Shown here one piece after another: positions 4,399-5,493 of a DNA stretch of 5,493 nt; positions within the stretch are counted from its first letter, which is position 1, and each line of letters opens with the position of its first letter. A program made the position numbers and the translations under genes. The stretch comes from an uncultured Bdellovibrionales bacterium (GTDB taxonomy: Bacteria > Bdellovibrionota > Bdellovibrionia > Bdellovibrionales > JAMPXM01), in the NCBI GenBank assembly GCA_937927435.1, contig CALBDW010000063.1, positions 1-5,493 of the forward strand, read 5' to 3'. The notes under the pieces are model-generated. The model searched no databases and was not told the origin of the DNA. It saw nothing but the letters and a program-made list of their open reading frames with translations.

Positions 4399-4404
4399 TT
4401 AACC

Positions 4405-5493
4405 GTGTCGAAGATCAATTCGATGATGGACATCGGCCGGCGCTCGATGATGAACAGTCAGACAGCGCTGCAGACCGTTGGCCATAACATCGCGAACAAA
4501 TCGACGGAAGGGTATTCACGCCAGCGCGTGGAGATCCAGGCGAACGACCCGGTCGGCTTCGGCAAGCTTCGAATCGGGACCGGTTCGAAGACCGCGAAAG
4601 TCACGCGCATCAACAACCCCTATCTCGAAAAGCAAATCGGGAACGAACGCAACAAGCTCGGGTTTTATCAGGGCAAAAGCGACGCCTTGGTCCGCGTTGA
4701 GCAGGTTTATAACGAGCAAATCAACAAAGGACTCAATACGACCCTTTCCGAGTTTTTCAACGCGTTCCGGGATTTCGCGGTCAGCCCGGAGAGCCTGGCG
4801 GCACGTACACAGGTGAGGGAGGCCGCGATCGGGCTTGCGCGGGACTTTAAACGCGTGAGCCACCAACTGGGCGAAATCCAGAACGATATTGATCAGCAGG
4901 TCAAGACACACGTTTACGAGATCAATGAACTCACGCGCGAGATCGCGCAGCTGAATGAAAAGATCCGCACGCTCGAAATCGGCGGCGGGGTGGCCAACGA
5001 CGAAAGGGACAGGCGCGAGCTGTTGATCAAGCAGCTCGGGGACAAAATCAATATCCGCTGGGCGGAAGGCGCCGACGGCATGGTTACGATCACGGCGGGC
5101 AACACCGCCCTGCTCGTAACGGGATTCGACGCGAAAGAACTGGATGCGGTCGCCACTCCGGCACGCGGCCCCAAAGGGAATGCGAACTTCGATATCATCT
5201 ACAAGAATTCGCCTTCGGCTGCGCCCGTGGTCGTCACTCACGAAATTACGGGCGGCCGGATCGGCGGACTTCTCGAAGTGCGCGACCAAACGATCAACGA
5301 ACTCCATGATAAGCTGAACCAGTTGGCGATCCGTGTGGCTGAGACGGTGAACAATGTCCATCGCCAAGGGTTCGACGCTTACGATAGCGAGGCTGGTGAC
5401 TTTTTCGAAATTGACCCGGCGAGTGATCATCCGGCCGAAACGCTCATGGTGGCCGACGTCATCGTCAAGGATGCGGGCCGGATCGCCGCCGGC
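4405..5493 (+). CDS. flgK: Flagellar hook-associated protein 1 FlgK (3' end outside window)
   Basis: FlgK is the first hook-filament junction protein, exported and assembled at the hook tip. The frame is open from GTG 4405 to the window end (363 codons, no stop), with AGGAGG at 4390-4395 nine bases upstream. Residues 19-42 (QTALQTVGHNIANKSTEGYSRQ...) are the rod/hook N-terminal signature shared by FlgK, FlgB, FlgC and FlgE, with the FlgK-type GYSRQ. Residues 85-215 are helical (KSDALVRVEQVYNE, LSEFFNAFRDFAVSPESLAARTQV, and a long coiled coil INELTREIAQLNEKIRTLE), then NDERDRRELLIKQLGDKINI, equivalent to the family 'ND..D.R..L...L...V.I' block. Residues 283-324 carry GGRIGGLLEVRD and LAIRVAETVNNVHRQGFD, the FlgK-specific GLL-RD...VN..H..G.D motif. 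The end of D1/D2 and the C-terminal D0 helix are missing. FlgN is the partner chaperone; flgL is expected next. Confidence 0.97.
   Translation, partial: MSKINSMMDIGRRSMMNSQTALQTVGHNIANKSTEGYSRQRVEIQANDPVGFGKLRIGTGSKTAKVTRINNPYLEKQIGNERNKLGFYQGKSDALVRVEQVYNEQINKGLNTTLSEFFNAFRDFAVSPESLAARTQVREAAIGLARDFKRVSHQLGEIQNDIDQQVKTHVYEINELTREIAQLNEKIRTLEIGGGVANDERDRRELLIKQLGDKINIRWAEGADGMVTITAGNTALLVTGFDAKELDAVATPARGPKGNANFDIIYKNSPSAAPVVVTHEITGGRIGGLLEVRDQTINELHDKLNQLAIRVAETVNNVHRQGFDAYDSEAGDFFEIDPASDHPAETLMVADVIVKDAGRIAAG

Noticed and set aside
4118..4402. Open frame in another + phase across flgN and its leader
   Set aside because: It lies out of frame inside flgN, lacks a ribosome binding site and has no family features.
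4516..5430. Long minus-strand open frame opposite flgK, and other antisense frames over flgH, flgI, flgJ and flgN
   Set aside because: They are shadows of strongly conserved + strand genes, with Arg/Leu/Asp-rich compositions typical of antisense frames and no recognisable domain.

Overview
The window is one stretch of a flagellar rod/ring/hook-junction gene cluster. All genes lie on the + strand, in the order flgA (5' end missing) - flgH - flgI - flgJ - flgM - flgN - flgK (3' end missing). An L-ring lipoprotein (FlgH) plus a P-ring protein (FlgI) means a diderm, Gram-negative bacterium. From general knowledge, flgA-flgH-flgI-flgJ-flgM-flgN-flgK, usually with flgG before it and flgL, csrA and fliW after it, fits Bdellovibrionota and other lineages of the former Deltaproteobacteria. 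That placement is inference from gene order and protein style. No mobile elements, tRNAs, rRNAs or CRISPR repeats were seen.

Layout. Positions 1-2275 hold flgA, flgH and flgI, tightly coupled by a 1-nt TGATG overlap and a 4-nt GTGA overlap. They encode the P-ring chaperone, the L-ring and the P-ring. Positions 2276-2589 form the only long gene-free stretch (314 nt). It is rich in GGA on the transcribed strand, and many of these triplets fall in predicted hairpin loops. Positions 2590-3381 encode a FlgJ rod-binding protein whose C-terminal part is not the muramidase of enteric FlgJ but looks like a degenerate LytM/M23-type beta domain. Then come flgM (anti-sigma-28 factor, 3447-3773), flgN (chaperone for FlgK/FlgL, 3813-4343) and flgK (hook-filament junction protein, from a GTG at 4405 and open to the window end), separated by 39-65 nt leaders.

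How the genes work together: FlgJ helps the rod through the periplasm, FlgA delivers FlgI to make the P-ring, and FlgH makes the L-ring. After the hook is finished FlgM is exported, which frees sigma-28, and FlgN brings FlgK (and FlgL, expected downstream) to the export gate.

The most interesting signal is in the non-coding parts. The flgJ, flgM, flgN and flgK leaders each hold GGA triplets in small hairpin loops at or near the ribosome binding site or start codon, as in targets of the RNA-binding protein CsrA/RsmA. The flgI-flgJ spacer carries several such loops in a row and resembles a CsrA-controlled leader or a CsrB/RsmZ-type sponge RNA. This is inferred from the primary sequence and hand folding, without computed energies.
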